NCBI RefSeq assembly: GCF_037688875.1
Contig: NZ_JAWDIE010000002.1
Span: forward strand, 62,001 to 126,000
Length of the DNA stretch: 64,000 bases
Reading direction: 5' to 3'
Source: Amphibiibacter pelophylacis
GTDB taxonomy: Bacteria > Pseudomonadota > Gammaproteobacteria > Burkholderiales > Burkholderiaceae_C
A program made the position numbers and the translations under genes. A model generated the notes under the pieces. The model saw nothing but the letters and a program-made list of their open reading frames with translations, had not been told where the DNA came from and made no database searches. The first letter of the stretch is position 1; the number at the start of each line of letters is the position of its first letter. Of this stretch, positions 24,743-35,835 are shown in pieces.

Positions 24743-25744
24743 ATGACCCAGACGCTATCCCCCGGCATTTTTGACGACAACGCCCTGACCATAGGCCGCA
24801 CCCCGCTGGTGCGCCTGAACCGCGTGACCGACGGCGCCCAGGCCACCGTTCTCGCGAAAATCGAAGGCCGCAACCCCGCCGGATCGGTCAAATGCCGCGT
24901 CGGCGCCGCGCTGATCTGGGACGCCGAAAAGCGCGGCCTGGTCGGGGCCAGCGCACCGGGCCGCGAACTTGTCGAGCCCACCAGCGGCAACACCGGCATT
25001 GGCCTGGCCTTTGTCGCCGCTGCGCGCGGCATCCCGCTGACGCTCACCATGCCCGACAGCATGAGCATCGAGCGGCGCAAGCTGCTGCTGGCCTACGGCG
25101 CAAAACTGGTCCTGACCGAAGGCGCCAGAGGCATGAAGGGCGCCATCGCCAAAGCCGAAGAAATTGTGGCCAGCGACCCGGCCCGCTACGTGCTGCTGCA
25201 GCAGTTCGACAACCCCGCCAACCCGGCCATCCACGAAGCCACGACCGGCCCGGAAATCTGGCAGGACACGGGCGGCGCCATCGACATCTTCGTCAGCGGC
25301 GTGGGCACGGGCGGCACGCTCAGCGGCGTGTCACGCTACATCAAACAGACCTGCGGCAAGGCCATCACCACCGTGGCGGTCGAACCCACGCACAGCCCCG
25401 TCATCACCCAGACGCGCGCGGGCGAGCCCGTGCAGCCCGGCCCGCACAAAATCCAGGGCATCGGTGCGGGCTTCGTGCCCAAAAACCTGGATCTGGCGAT
25501 GGTCGATGCCGTCGAGCAGGTCAGCAGCGACGAAGCCATCGCCATGGCCCGCCGCTTGGCCCGCGAAGAAGGCCTGCTGGTCGGCATCTCCTGCGGCGCC
25601 GCTGCGGCAGCGGCCGTGCGCCTGGCGCAGAAACCGGAGAACGCGGGCAAGACCCTGGTCGTCGTGCTGCCCGATTCCGGCGAGCGCTATCTCAGCTCGG
25701 CGCTGTTCGAGGGCGTGTTTGATGCGCAGGGGATGGCGGGCTGA
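24743..25744 (+). CDS. cysK: Cysteine synthase A (O-acetylserine sulfhydrylase)
   Basis: A 333-residue PLP enzyme making cysteine from O-acetylserine and sulfide. ATG 24743 follows AGGAG by six bases. The PLP lysine is in NPAGSVKCRVGAAL, which matches the SVKCR variant of E. coli CysK rather than SVKDR. The substrate loop VEPTSGNTGIGLA, the GVGTGGTLSGV phosphate loop and the C-terminal PDSGERYLSS motif are present. Near line-by-line similarity to enterobacterial CysK (TMSIERRKLL-like and LVLTEGA segments) supports CysK over CysM. Monocistronic. Confidence 0.95.
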   Translation: MTQTLSPGIFDDNALTIGRTPLVRLNRVTDGAQATVLAKIEGRNPAGSVKCRVGAALIWDAEKRGLVGASAPGRELVEPTSGNTGIGLAFVAAARGIPLTLTMPDSMSIERRKLLLAYGAKLVLTEGARGMKGAIAKAEEIVASDPARYVLLQQFDNPANPAIHEATTGPEIWQDTGGAIDIFVSGVGTGGTLSGVSRYIKQTCGKAITTVAVEPTHSPVITQTRAGEPVQPGPHKIQGIGAGFVPKNLDLAMVDAVEQVSSDEAIAMARRLAREEGLLVGISCGAAAAAAVRLAQKPENAGKTLVVVLPDSGERYLSSALFEGVFDAQGMAG

Positions 25745-25795
25745 TCAGCGGGTCAGCCAGCACGACAGCGCGCGCGTCTCTGGCGCAATAAGGCA

Positions 25796-25810
25796 TTTCC
25801 CCCCGGGAAA
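25796..25810. repeat. Inverted repeat upstream of glgB
   Basis: TTTCCC-CCC-GGGAAA, a perfect 6-3-6 inverted repeat, is followed by CCCCCTTGCGGG and lies about 100 bases upstream of glgB. It resembles the element at 24126. Confidence 0.4.
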
Positions 25811-25911
25811 CCCCCTTGCGGGTTTAGCCTGGGGTGCCCGGCTGCGAGGCGGATGCGGTGGGTGATGGCGCTATCATCCTTGGCGATACAGGCCACGACG
25901 CAAGGACCGCC

Positions 25912-28122
25912 ATGCTGAACAACGACGAACTCCGCGCCCTCCAGCAGGGCAGCCACGCTGACCCGTTCTCGGTGCTGGGCCTGCACGAGAAGGACGGCCA
26001 GCTCTGGGTGCACGCCATGCTGCCCGGCGCCATCGCCGTCGATGTGCTCGACCGCGCGGGCGGCAAAAAAGTCGCCAGCCTGGAGCGACTGGGCCCAACC
26101 GACATTTTTGGCGGCACCATGGGCCGGCGCAAAAAGCGCTTTGACCACCTGCTGCGCGTCACCTGGGGCGTGCACCAGCCGGGAGAGGCACCCGTCACCA
26201 CGATCATCGAAGATGCCTACCGCTTCGGCGAGGTGCTGGGCCCCATGGACATCTGGCTGCTGGGTGAAGGCTCGCACCTGCGCCCCTTCGAGGTGCTGGG
26301 TGCGCACCCGCGCGTCTATGGCGATGTGGCCGGAACCACCTTCGCCGTCTGGGCGCCCAACGCCCGGCGCGTGTCGGTCATCGGGCCCTTCAACGGCTGG
26401 GACGGCCGCCGCCACCCCATGCGCCTGCGCCGCGAGTGCGGGGTGTGGGAAATATTCGTGCCGCACGTTCAGGCAGGCGATCTGTACAAGTACGAGATCA
26501 TCTCGGCGCAGGGCGAGCGCCTGCTCAAGACCGACCCTTACGCCTTCCGCGCCGAACTGCGCCCCGACACTGCCAGCATCGTCCACCCCCTGCCCGAGCG
26601 CCGCCCCATGTCGCCCGAGCGCCAGCGCGCCAACGCGCTGGATCAGCCGCTGTCCATTTACGAGGTCCACCTGGGCTCGTGGCGCAAGAACGAGGGCTGG
26701 CGCTGGATGTCCTACCGCGAGCTGGCCGACAGCCTGGTGCCTTACGTTGCCGGGCTGGGCTTCACGCACCTGGAGCTGCTGCCGGTGTCGGAGCACCCTT
26801 TTGATGGCTCCTGGGGCTATCAGCCCGTGGGCCTGTTTGCGCCGACCTCGCGCTTTGGCACGCCGGAGGATTTCCGCTACTTCGTCGACAAGGCGCACGA
26901 AGCCGGGCTGGGCGTGATCCTGGACTGGGTGCCCGCGCACTTCCCGTCCGACGCGCACGGCCTGGCCCGTTTTGACGGCACCCACCTGTACGAGTACGCC
27001 GACCCCAAGGAAGGCTTCCACCAGGACTGGAACACGCTGATCTACAACTTCGACCGCATCGAAGTGCGCAACTACCTGGTCAGCAACGCGCTGTACTGGC
27101 TGGAGCGCTACGGCATCGACGGCCTGCGAGTGGACGCGGTCGCGTCCATGCTCTACCGCGACTACAGCCGCAGCGAAGGTCAGTGGTTGCCCAACCGCTA
27201 TGGCGGCCGCGAGAACCTGGAGGCCATGGCCTTCCTGCGCCGCATGAACCACGTCGTCGGCACCGAGCGCCCCGGCGCCATCACCCTGGCCGAGGAATCG
27301 ACCGCCTTCCCCGGCGTCAGCCGCCCGCCTTCCGACGATCTGAACAGCGGCGGCCTGGGCTTCCACTACAAGTGGAATATGGGGTGGATGCACGACACGC
27401 TGAACTACATGGGCAACGAGCCCGTGCACCGCTCCTGGCACCACAACCAGCTCACTTTCGGGCTGATGTACGCCTTCACCGAAAACTTCGTGCTGCCGCT
27501 GTCGCACGACGAGGTCGTCCACGGCAAGGGCTCGCTGCTGGCGCGCATGCCCGGCGACGACTGGCAGCGCTTCGCCAACCTGCGCCTGCTGTACAGCTTC
27601 ATGTGGGCGTATCCGGGCAAGAAACTGCTCTTCATGGGCAGCGAGTTCGGTCAGGGCAGCGAATGGGCCGCGCAGGGCGAACTGCCCTGGCACCTGCTGG
27701 AGCAGCCCGTCAACAAGGGCGTGCACGACCTGGTGCGCGATCTCAACCACGCTTACCGCAGCGAACGCGCCCTGCACGAGCTGGACATCGAAGGCCAGGG
27801 CTTCGCCTGGATCGCCCACGACGATGCGGGCCAGTCGGTGATCGCCTTCCAGCGCCTGGACCGCGACGGCCACGCCATCGTGGCGGTGTGCAACTTCACG
27901 CCCGTGGTGCGCCACGATTACCGCATCGGTGTGCCGCAGGGCGGCCACTGGCAGGAGATCGTCAACAGCGACGACAGCCGCTACGGTGGCAGCGGCGTGC
28001 ACTGCGGCCCGGGCAACGCGCCGGGCGTGGACAGCGATGGCGCGCCTGCGCACGGCATGGCGCAGTCGGTCAGCCTGACCCTGCCGCCACTGGCCTGCGT
28101 GCTGCTGCGCCGCGTGGCCTGA
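25912..28122 (+). CDS. glgB: 1,4-alpha-glucan branching enzyme
   Basis: A 736-residue GH13 enzyme that introduces alpha-1,6 branches into glycogen. The N-terminal part carries tandem CBM48-like domains (FEVLGAHPRVYGDVAGTTFAVWAPNA near residue 125). In the barrel, the nucleophile Asp408 lies in GLRVDAVASMLY and the acid/base Glu461 in AEEST. LPLSHDEVVHGKGSL holds the third acidic residue. ATG 25912 is chosen; a longer frame exists but is not conserved. First gene of glgB-glgX-pgm-glgC; the next start is 20 bases away. Confidence 0.97.
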   Translation: MLNNDELRALQQGSHADPFSVLGLHEKDGQLWVHAMLPGAIAVDVLDRAGGKKVASLERLGPTDIFGGTMGRRKKRFDHLLRVTWGVHQPGEAPVTTIIEDAYRFGEVLGPMDIWLLGEGSHLRPFEVLGAHPRVYGDVAGTTFAVWAPNARRVSVIGPFNGWDGRRHPMRLRRECGVWEIFVPHVQAGDLYKYEIISAQGERLLKTDPYAFRAELRPDTASIVHPLPERRPMSPERQRANALDQPLSIYEVHLGSWRKNEGWRWMSYRELADSLVPYVAGLGFTHLELLPVSEHPFDGSWGYQPVGLFAPTSRFGTPEDFRYFVDKAHEAGLGVILDWVPAHFPSDAHGLARFDGTHLYEYADPKEGFHQDWNTLIYNFDRIEVRNYLVSNALYWLERYGIDGLRVDAVASMLYRDYSRSEGQWLPNRYGGRENLEAMAFLRRMNHVVGTERPGAITLAEESTAFPGVSRPPSDDLNSGGLGFHYKWNMGWMHDTLNYMGNEPVHRSWHHNQLTFGLMYAFTENFVLPLSHDEVVHGKGSLLARMPGDDWQRFANLRLLYSFMWAYPGKKLLFMGSEFGQGSEWAAQGELPWHLLEQPVNKGVHDLVRDLNHAYRSERALHELDIEGQGFAWIAHDDAGQSVIAFQRLDRDGHAIVAVCNFTPVVRHDYRIGVPQGGHWQEIVNSDDSRYGGSGVHCGPGNAPGVDSDGAPAHGMAQSVSLTLPPLACVLLRRVA

Positions 28123-28142
28123 AACCCTTGAAAACGCCGCTG

Positions 28143-30292
<2,150 letters not shown>

Positions 30293-30296
<4 letters not shown>

Positions 30297-31936
30297 GCCT
30301 CATCCACACCCCCAGCCCCCGTTTTGACGGCCAGAAACCCGGCACCTCGGGACTGCGCAAAAAAGTCAGCGTCTTCCAGCAGACTGGCTATCTGGAACAG
30401 TTTGTCCAGGCGCTGTTCGACGTGCTGCACGGCCCGGACGGCTCCGCCAGCGGCCAGACCCTGGTCGTCGGTGGCGACGGCCGCTTCCACAACCGCGTGG
30501 CCATCCAGTCCATCCTGAAAATGGCGGCGGCGCGCGGTTACGCCCGCGTGCTGGTCGGCCAGGGCGGCATCCTGTCCACGCCCGCGGCCAGCGCGGTGAT
30601 CCGCACCCAGCAGGCCAGCGGCGGCATCATCCTGTCAGCCAGCCACAACCCGGGCGGCCCCGATGGCGATTTCGGCATCAAGTACAACGGCGCCAACGGC
30701 GGCCCCGCCCCCGAGAAAATCACCGAGGCCATCGCCGCGCGCAGCGGCCAGCTTGAGCGCATCACCACCTGCGACGGCGCCGACATCCCGCTGGATGCCC
30801 TGGGCACGCACACGCTGGAAGGCTGCAGCATCGAGGTCATCGATCCGCTGCGCGACTACATCGCGGTGATGCGCGGCCTGTTTGATTTTGACGCCATCCG
30901 CGCCCTCTTCGCCCGGGGATTCCGTCTGCGCTTTGACGCCATGAACGCCGTGGGTGGCCCCTACGCCCAGGCCCTGATCGAGGGCGAGCTGGGCGCCCCG
31001 GCCGGCACCGTGGTCAACGCCGTGCCGCTGGAGGATTTCGGCGGCCTGCACCCCGATCCCAACCCGGTCAACGCCGAAGACCTGATCGCGCACATGATGG
31101 CCGCCGACGCCCCGGACATGGGGGCCGCCAGCGACGGCGACGCCGACCGCAACATGATCGTCGGGCGCGGCTTCCCGGTCTCGCCCTCGGATTCGCTGGC
31201 CGTCATGACCGCCCACGCGACCCGCCTGCCGGGCTACGCGGCGGGCCTTTCGGGCGTGGCGCGCTCCATGCCCACGTCCACCGCCAGCGACCGCGTGGCC
31301 GCGCGCCTGGGCATTCCCGCCTACGAAACGCCCACGGGCTGGAAGTTTTTCGGCAACCTGCTGGACGCCGGGCGCATCACCCTGTGCGGCGAGGAAAGCT
31401 ATGGCACGGGCTCCAGCCACGTGCGCGAAAAGGACGGCGTCTGGGCGGTGCTGTTCTGGCTGAACCTGATCGCTGTCACCGGCCAGACGGTCGAAGGCCT
31501 GGTGCGCGGCGTGTGGGCGCAGGACGGCCGCTGTTTTTACTCGCGTCACGATTACGAGGCCATTCCGCTGGAAGCCGGCAACGCCCTGATGGCCTCGCTG
31601 CGCGGGCGCCTGCCGACGCTGGCCGGGCAGACGCTGGCCGGACAGACCATCGCCACCGCCGACGATTTCGCCTACACCGACCCGGTGGACGGCAGCACCA
31701 GCCGCGCGCAGGGCGTGCGCCTGATTTTGCAGGACGGCTCGCGCGCCGTGCTGCGCCTGTCGGGTACAGGCACCGAAGGCGCGACGCTGCGGCTCTACCT
31801 CGAGCGCCACGAGGCCAACCCGGCGCTGCACGACACGCCGGTGCAGGAAGCGCTGGCCCCGCTGGTGCAGCTGGCGCAGGCCGTCGCCGACATCGCCGGA
31901 CACACCGGCATGGACGCGCCCAGCGTGATGACCTGA
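30293..31936 (+). CDS. pgm: Phosphoglucomutase (alpha-D-glucose specific)
   Basis: A 547-residue alpha-D-phosphohexomutase interconverting glucose 1-phosphate and glucose 6-phosphate, linking glycogen to glycolysis. Motifs: GTSGLRKK near residue 20, the catalytic phosphoserine loop in LSASHNPGGPDGDFGIKYN, the Mg-binding DGDADRNM, and the sugar-specific EESYGTGSSHVREKDG. The length matches the eukaryotic-like PGM1 class. The ATGA overlap with glgX implies coupled translation. Confidence 0.96.
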
Positions 31937-32002
31937 TCCGCCCTCTTCCATCCCATTTTCTCTTTCAGATCAACAACATCCCCAGGAACCCAAGGAGACG
32001 AC

Positions 32003-33304
32003 ATGAACACCCCTGACGCCGCCCACATCGCCGCCGACCGCGCCATGCAGCCCCACATGCTGGTGCGCCGCACCATCGCCCTGGTGCTGGCGGGCGGGCG
32101 CGGTTCGCGCCTGAAACAGCTCACCGACACGCGCGCCAAACCGGCCGTGTACTTCGGCGGCAAGTTCCGCATCATCGATTTCGCGCTGTCCAACTGCGTC
32201 AACTCCGGCATCCGCCGCATGGGCGTGATCACGCAGTACAAATCGCACTCGCTGCTGCGCCACCTGCAGCGCGGCTGGAGCTTTCTGCGCGCCGAACTCA
32301 ACGAAATGGTTGATCTGCTGCCCGCACAGCAGCGCGTGGACGAGGAATCCTGGTACCGCGGCACCGCCGACGCCATCTACCAGAACATCGACATCATCGA
32401 ATCCAGCAAGCCCGATTACATCGTTGTGCTGGCGGGCGACCACATCTACAAGATGGATTATTCGCTGATGCTGCAGGACCACGTCATGCACGGCGCGGGC
32501 TGCACCGTGGGCTGCATCGAGGTGCCGCGCCAGGAGGCCACCGCCTTTGGCGTGATGGCCGTGGACGAGCAGCGCAACGTCACCGCCTTCGTCGAAAAGC
32601 CCGCCGACCCGCCGCCCATGCCCGGCAACGACGCCGTCTCGCTGGCCAGCATGGGCATTTACGTGTTCAACGCCGACTACCTCTACCAGCTCCTGAAGGA
32701 AGACCTGGCCGACCCCAGCTCCAGCCACGACTTCGGCAAGGACGTGATCCCCCGCGTGGTGCGCGAAGGCCGCGCCTTGGCCCACCCCTTCTCCATGTCC
32801 TGCGTGTCATCCACCCCCGGCGCCGTGCCCTACTGGCGCGACGTCGGCACCATCGACGCCTTCTGGGAAGCCAACCTGGACCTGGCCTCGGTCACGCCCG
32901 AACTGGACATCTACGACACCCAGTGGCCCATCTGGACCAGCCAGCGCCAGCTGCCGTCGGCCAAATTCGTGCAGGACGCCTACGGCAAGCACGGCCTGGC
33001 GATCAACACCATGGTTTCAGGCGGCTGCATCGTATCGGGCTCGACGGTCAGCAACTCGGTGCTGTTCTCCAGTGTGCGCATCCACTCCTTCTGCCAGGTC
33101 GACCAGACCGTCCTGCTGCCCGACGTCATCGTCAACCGCAGCTGCCGCCTGCGCAAGGTCGTCGTTGACCGCGGCTGCGAACTGCCCGAGGGCCTGGTGA
33201 TCGGCGAAGACGCCGAACTCGACGCCCAGCGCTTCGAACGCACCGCCAACGGCGTGGTGCTGGTGACCAAGCCAATGCTGGAAAAGCTGGCGAAGGTCGC
33301 CTGA
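32003..33304 (+). CDS. glgC: Glucose-1-phosphate adenylyltransferase
   Basis: A 433-residue ADP-glucose pyrophosphorylase, the committed step of glycogen synthesis. The N-terminal activator and nucleotide region reads ALVLAGGRGSRLKQLTDTRAKPAVYFGGKFR, followed by IIDFALSNCVNSGIRRMGV. The C-terminal half has the left-handed beta-helix (GSTVSNSVLFSSVRIHSFC). It ends the glycogen operon. Glycogen synthase (glgA) and phosphorylase (glgP) are not in the window. Confidence 0.96.
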   Translation: MNTPDAAHIAADRAMQPHMLVRRTIALVLAGGRGSRLKQLTDTRAKPAVYFGGKFRIIDFALSNCVNSGIRRMGVITQYKSHSLLRHLQRGWSFLRAELNEMVDLLPAQQRVDEESWYRGTADAIYQNIDIIESSKPDYIVVLAGDHIYKMDYSLMLQDHVMHGAGCTVGCIEVPRQEATAFGVMAVDEQRNVTAFVEKPADPPPMPGNDAVSLASMGIYVFNADYLYQLLKEDLADPSSSHDFGKDVIPRVVREGRALAHPFSMSCVSSTPGAVPYWRDVGTIDAFWEANLDLASVTPELDIYDTQWPIWTSQRQLPSAKFVQDAYGKHGLAINTMVSGGCIVSGSTVSNSVLFSSVRIHSFCQVDQTVLLPDVIVNRSCRLRKVVVDRGCELPEGLVIGEDAELDAQRFERTANGVVLVTKPMLEKLAKVA

Positions 33305-33376
33305 TCGGATAGAGGTGAGCGTTCACAGCCTGGGAAGGCTGAGGGCGCCACCCACCGCTGGGATGTTGGGCGATAT

Positions 33377-33398
33377 GATGTGCAGAATCATGTACATC
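33377..33398. promoter_or_regulatory. Operator-like inverted repeat upstream of the phd-type gene
   Basis: GATGTGCA (33377-33384) and TGTACATC (33391-33398) form an 8-6-8 inverted repeat with one mismatch, overlapping a -10-like CAGAAT and 20 bases from the antitoxin start. Phd/YefM antitoxins autoregulate through such sites. The rest of 33305-33417 holds no gene. Confidence 0.45.
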
Positions 33399-33417
33399 CA
33401 GCCACCAGGAGCCCCCC

Positions 33418-33720
33418 ATGGCAATTACTGCAGGCGACGTGATTTCCCTGTCGCAAGCCCGGGCGACGCTGTCTGAACTGGCCGACCAGGTAAAAGCAGG
33501 GGCCGAAAAAATCATCACCAAGAACGGTGAGAGCTACGTCGCGCTCATCGACTCACAGCGGCTGGACTATTACCACCAGCTTGAGCGCGAACGCATCCAC
33601 CTGCTCCTGATCGATGAAGCCAGTCGCGGCCTGGCCGACGTAGCGGCGGGCCAGGTCAAAGACGCCCGAACTGCTTTGGCGGAAATCAAGCTCAGGCGCT
33701 CAGCAAACACTGCAGGATGA
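33418..33720 (+). CDS. Phd/YefM-family antitoxin
   Basis: A 100-residue protein: VISLSQARATLSELADQVKAGAEKIITKNGESYVALIDSQRL is the Phd/YefM fold (N-terminal DNA-binding and dimerisation), followed by a charged helical tail that would wrap the toxin. It has a recognisable AGGAG 9 bases upstream of ATG 33418. Its partner toxin frame lies directly downstream. Found in the low-G+C accessory patch after the glycogen operon. Confidence 0.85.
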   Translation: MAITAGDVISLSQARATLSELADQVKAGAEKIITKNGESYVALIDSQRLDYYHQLERERIHLLLIDEASRGLADVAAGQVKDARTALAEIKLRRSANTAG

Positions 33721-33784
33721 GGCAGGCTGCAGCGTTAGCGCACCCGTCAGCGTCCAGATCACCAGCAACTTCGAGCGCAACCTG

Positions 33785-34123
33785 ATGGAACTCGACATAT
33801 TCCTCGCGCAGGCCCAAGCGTGCCAAGCCTTTGATGCCTTGCTGGACGAACAGACCCATACCGTGATACCGAACCTGGAGCTATTTCCAGCCATGGGGCG
33901 CCTGTTCCTTGCGCATCAGCCCCGATCCGTGGAAGTCGCCAACGGCATTACACGTCTTAAAACCCAACTGAGCTCGATCACCCCAGCAGGCGAATTGCGC
34001 GAGTATGTAATGACACACTATCTGGTGCTGTATGCGCAGGGGAAAGACACGGTCTTCCTGCTGTCGATCCGGCACCAGAAACAGCTTTCATTTGATTTTA
34101 AGGCCCTTTGGGCGGGAAGCTGA
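33785..34123 (+). CDS. ParE/RelE-family toxin, start codon apparently lost
   Basis: From ATG 33785 the product has 112 residues: DTVIPNLE-like THTVIPNLELFPAMGRLFLA, LREYVMTHYLVLYAQGKDTVFLLSIRHQKQLSFDF. These match ParE/RelE-superfamily toxins paired with Phd/YefM antitoxins. The homologous frame clearly begins earlier: in frame and upstream lie SAPVSVQITSNFERNL, the expected first strand and helix. No ATG, GTG or TTG opens that segment. Where a start is expected (33734) there is GTT, one base from GTG. Either a rare start is used (CTG 33710), or the toxin is N-terminally truncated and probably inactive. Confidence 0.7.
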   Translation: MELDIFLAQAQACQAFDALLDEQTHTVIPNLELFPAMGRLFLAHQPRSVEVANGITRLKTQLSSITPAGELREYVMTHYLVLYAQGKDTVFLLSIRHQKQLSFDFKALWAGS

Positions 34124-34320
34124 CACGCCAGCCAAGTCAGAATGCAAGGAAAATTTATTGCTGCGACCTGCTCCAGATGGGCTTTATTGTGGAATAGAAT
34201 AAATCTGATCGCCCACTGAACGTACTTCTTTTCGGTCCGCAGGCTGTAGTGCATAACCCGCAGCTTGCCGCGAAGCTGATCCAGCAGCTTGGGACGTTGT
34301 GGTTCTGCGGCTGGTGTCAT
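34121..34320 (-). pseudogene. Truncated integron-type integrase (N-terminal fragment)
   Basis: From ATG 34320 the minus strand encodes KLLDQLRGKLRVMHYSLRTE, KKYVQWAIRFILFHNKAHLE and a degraded CILTWLACQ. This is the N-terminal SAM-like core-binding domain of integron integrases (IntI). The frame then enters antisense of the toxin gene, and the whole catalytic domain with its RHRY residues is missing. It is a relic of a tyrosine recombinase. It points away from the 455-residue gene, with a GTTAGGC core-like site (34421) between them, the normal intI-attI-cassette geometry. Confidence 0.75.
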
Positions 34321-34383
34321 ATCGCCTCCTGTCCCTGAAAAAACAACAAGTTACAAGCGATTTCATTTTTTATCCACCATCCT

Positions 34384-34415
34384 TGTACAGTTATACCCCT
34401 GACAGGGGGTATAAA
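34384..34415 (+). promoter_or_regulatory. Promoter-overlapping palindrome before the 455-residue gene
   Basis: TTATACCCC (34391-34399) and GGGGTATAA (34406-34414) form a perfect 9-6-9 inverted repeat. Its right arm overlaps a -10-like TATAAA (34410-34415); a TTGTAC lies at 34384 with a long 20-bp spacer. The position suits a repressor operator for the gene starting at 34452. Confidence 0.5.
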
Positions 34416-34423
34416 AACAAGTT

Positions 34424-34434
34424 AGGCCTCTCAA
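34424..34434. repeat. 11-bp direct repeat, left copy
   Basis: AGGCCTCTCAA, part of GTTAGGCCTCTCAAACC. The first seven bases of that string (34421-34427) fit the GTTRRRY integron core. The identical 11-mer recurs at 35836, just after the stop of the intervening gene. Confidence 0.65.
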
Positions 34435-34451
34435 ACCTACACCGGTTGAAC

Positions 34452-35819
34452 ATGCAGCCACTTCCAGAAGATCCCGACATCGAGTTCGACTATCAGCTTG
34501 ACCCGAACAAGCCACTTGTACTGCTCCTGGGTTGGGTAGACCACGAGGGAGTGATCAGTTCGCTGAAAACATCGGGGCGCCAGTACAAGAAGAAGATATT
34601 GAACTCATACCCAGACAACTGGGCTGCCACAGCAGATCTCTTTGATCAGTTCAAGATCTCTTCTGTCATTGGCAAGTTTCCGGCGAACGTCATGAAACTG
34701 ATTGTCGACGAATCCTACCGTCAGGTACGGGAGCGCCTATTCGGTGCTATTGGGTCAGTCCCCAATCAGATTTATCTATTTGAGGACATCCTTGCCGGCG
34801 AGCAATCAGACAAGTTCCGCGAGGAATACAGGCCCTACCCTGAGCGGGCGATCCTAGAGGAAGCACTCGCATTTCTAAAGCAGCACAACATCGAGGTGAT
34901 TCCGTACGCCCGGAAGGCCGAGGTCACCGTCCTAGCTGACGCTTTTCTAGACGAGACCGACAAGAACCTTATTTTTCGACTATATGTTCCAATCGGTCGC
35001 CTTTGGTCCGGCGAGGCTGATCGCTTTCTTCAGCTATTCCAGGACTACCTTGTCAAGGTCGAGCACCTCCAGGTCCGACTTGATCAAAAGAGAACCGAGC
35101 ATGGGGTCATCTACGAGTTCCACGGCCAGCCTCCAGAAGGGCAACATAGTCTTGGCCCCGAGTTCCAAGAGTTTTCGAAGTTGATGGCGCTTTTCCAGAC
35201 CGACACTGAGGCCGCCTCAGTGCTTATCGCGTCTAAGGGAGGAAATCCGCAGGACGTTCTTAAGGTCGTATCCCGATACGCCAAGGAGGCACGGCGATTA
35301 CAACTGGATATCAAGCACGAAGCCGAAGCCAAGGCCGTCTCGATCAGACACCGACTGGAGTCGGAGTTGATGGACGCCGGTCTGTCTACCGAAGAGTGGG
35401 CTCAATTGCCTGCACTTGTATCTAAAGCAGTGCCGCAGATCACTGGCCAGGTCGGAGGAGACGCGCTCCTTCTGGGTCGGCCCAGCCAAGGCACAGGTGG
35501 TCCAACTCACGTAACGTACAACTTCCGACCGCAGTTCATAGGCACTGTGAACGGCGTCATTGCCGAAGAGATCAATGGCAATCAGCATTTTGATCCTGAA
35601 CACCATCAGTTGCTCGAACTTGTCGGGCAACATGGCGGCACAGAAGCAAAGAAGCTGGAGACCGCCGTCTACGAAATCGCTGATAAAGGAGTTGACAAGG
35701 TCGATCGGCTAAAGGCGAAACAGAAGCTGACTGCCTTTCTAATTGAAATCGGCAGGAAAACTGGTGACCTCGCTTTTGGAGTCCTTCAGACCTATATCGA
35801 GAAGCAACTTGGCCTGTAG
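34452..35819 (+). CDS. Uncharacterised 455-residue protein, probably acquired
   Basis: I do not recognise this protein. Residues 20-32 form a hydrophobic strand with GWVDHEG. Residues 130-225 look alpha/beta (ILEEALAFLKQHNIEVIPYA, then LIFRLYVPIGRLWSGEADRF). Residues 265-312 are a charged, coiled-coil-like helix. Residues 352-374 form a Gly/Asn linker (TYNFRPQFIGTVNGVI), and 375-455 a helical bundle ending in LQTYIEKQLGL. There are no signal peptide or membrane segments, so it is probably cytosolic. The gene has markedly lower G+C than its neighbours, is flanked by 11-bp direct repeats and follows an integrase relic. A solitary cargo gene, possibly for defence, is inference only. Confidence 0.8.
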   Translation: MQPLPEDPDIEFDYQLDPNKPLVLLLGWVDHEGVISSLKTSGRQYKKKILNSYPDNWAATADLFDQFKISSVIGKFPANVMKLIVDESYRQVRERLFGAIGSVPNQIYLFEDILAGEQSDKFREEYRPYPERAILEEALAFLKQHNIEVIPYARKAEVTVLADAFLDETDKNLIFRLYVPIGRLWSGEADRFLQLFQDYLVKVEHLQVRLDQKRTEHGVIYEFHGQPPEGQHSLGPEFQEFSKLMALFQTDTEAASVLIASKGGNPQDVLKVVSRYAKEARRLQLDIKHEAEAKAVSIRHRLESELMDAGLSTEEWAQLPALVSKAVPQITGQVGGDALLLGRPSQGTGGPTHVTYNFRPQFIGTVNGVIAEEINGNQHFDPEHHQLLELVGQHGGTEAKKLETAVYEIADKGVDKVDRLKAKQKLTAFLIEIGRKTGDLAFGVLQTYIEKQLGL

Positions 35820-35835
35820 CCGCCTTAGCAAGGAG

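Noticed and set aside
25753..28053. 766-codon minus-strand open frame opposite glgB
   Set aside because: It is the antisense of a strongly conserved enzyme, shows no motifs and has no ribosome site.
34325..34345. LexA box controlling the integrase relic
   Set aside because: CTGTCCCTGAAAAAACA lacks the required second CAG half-site.
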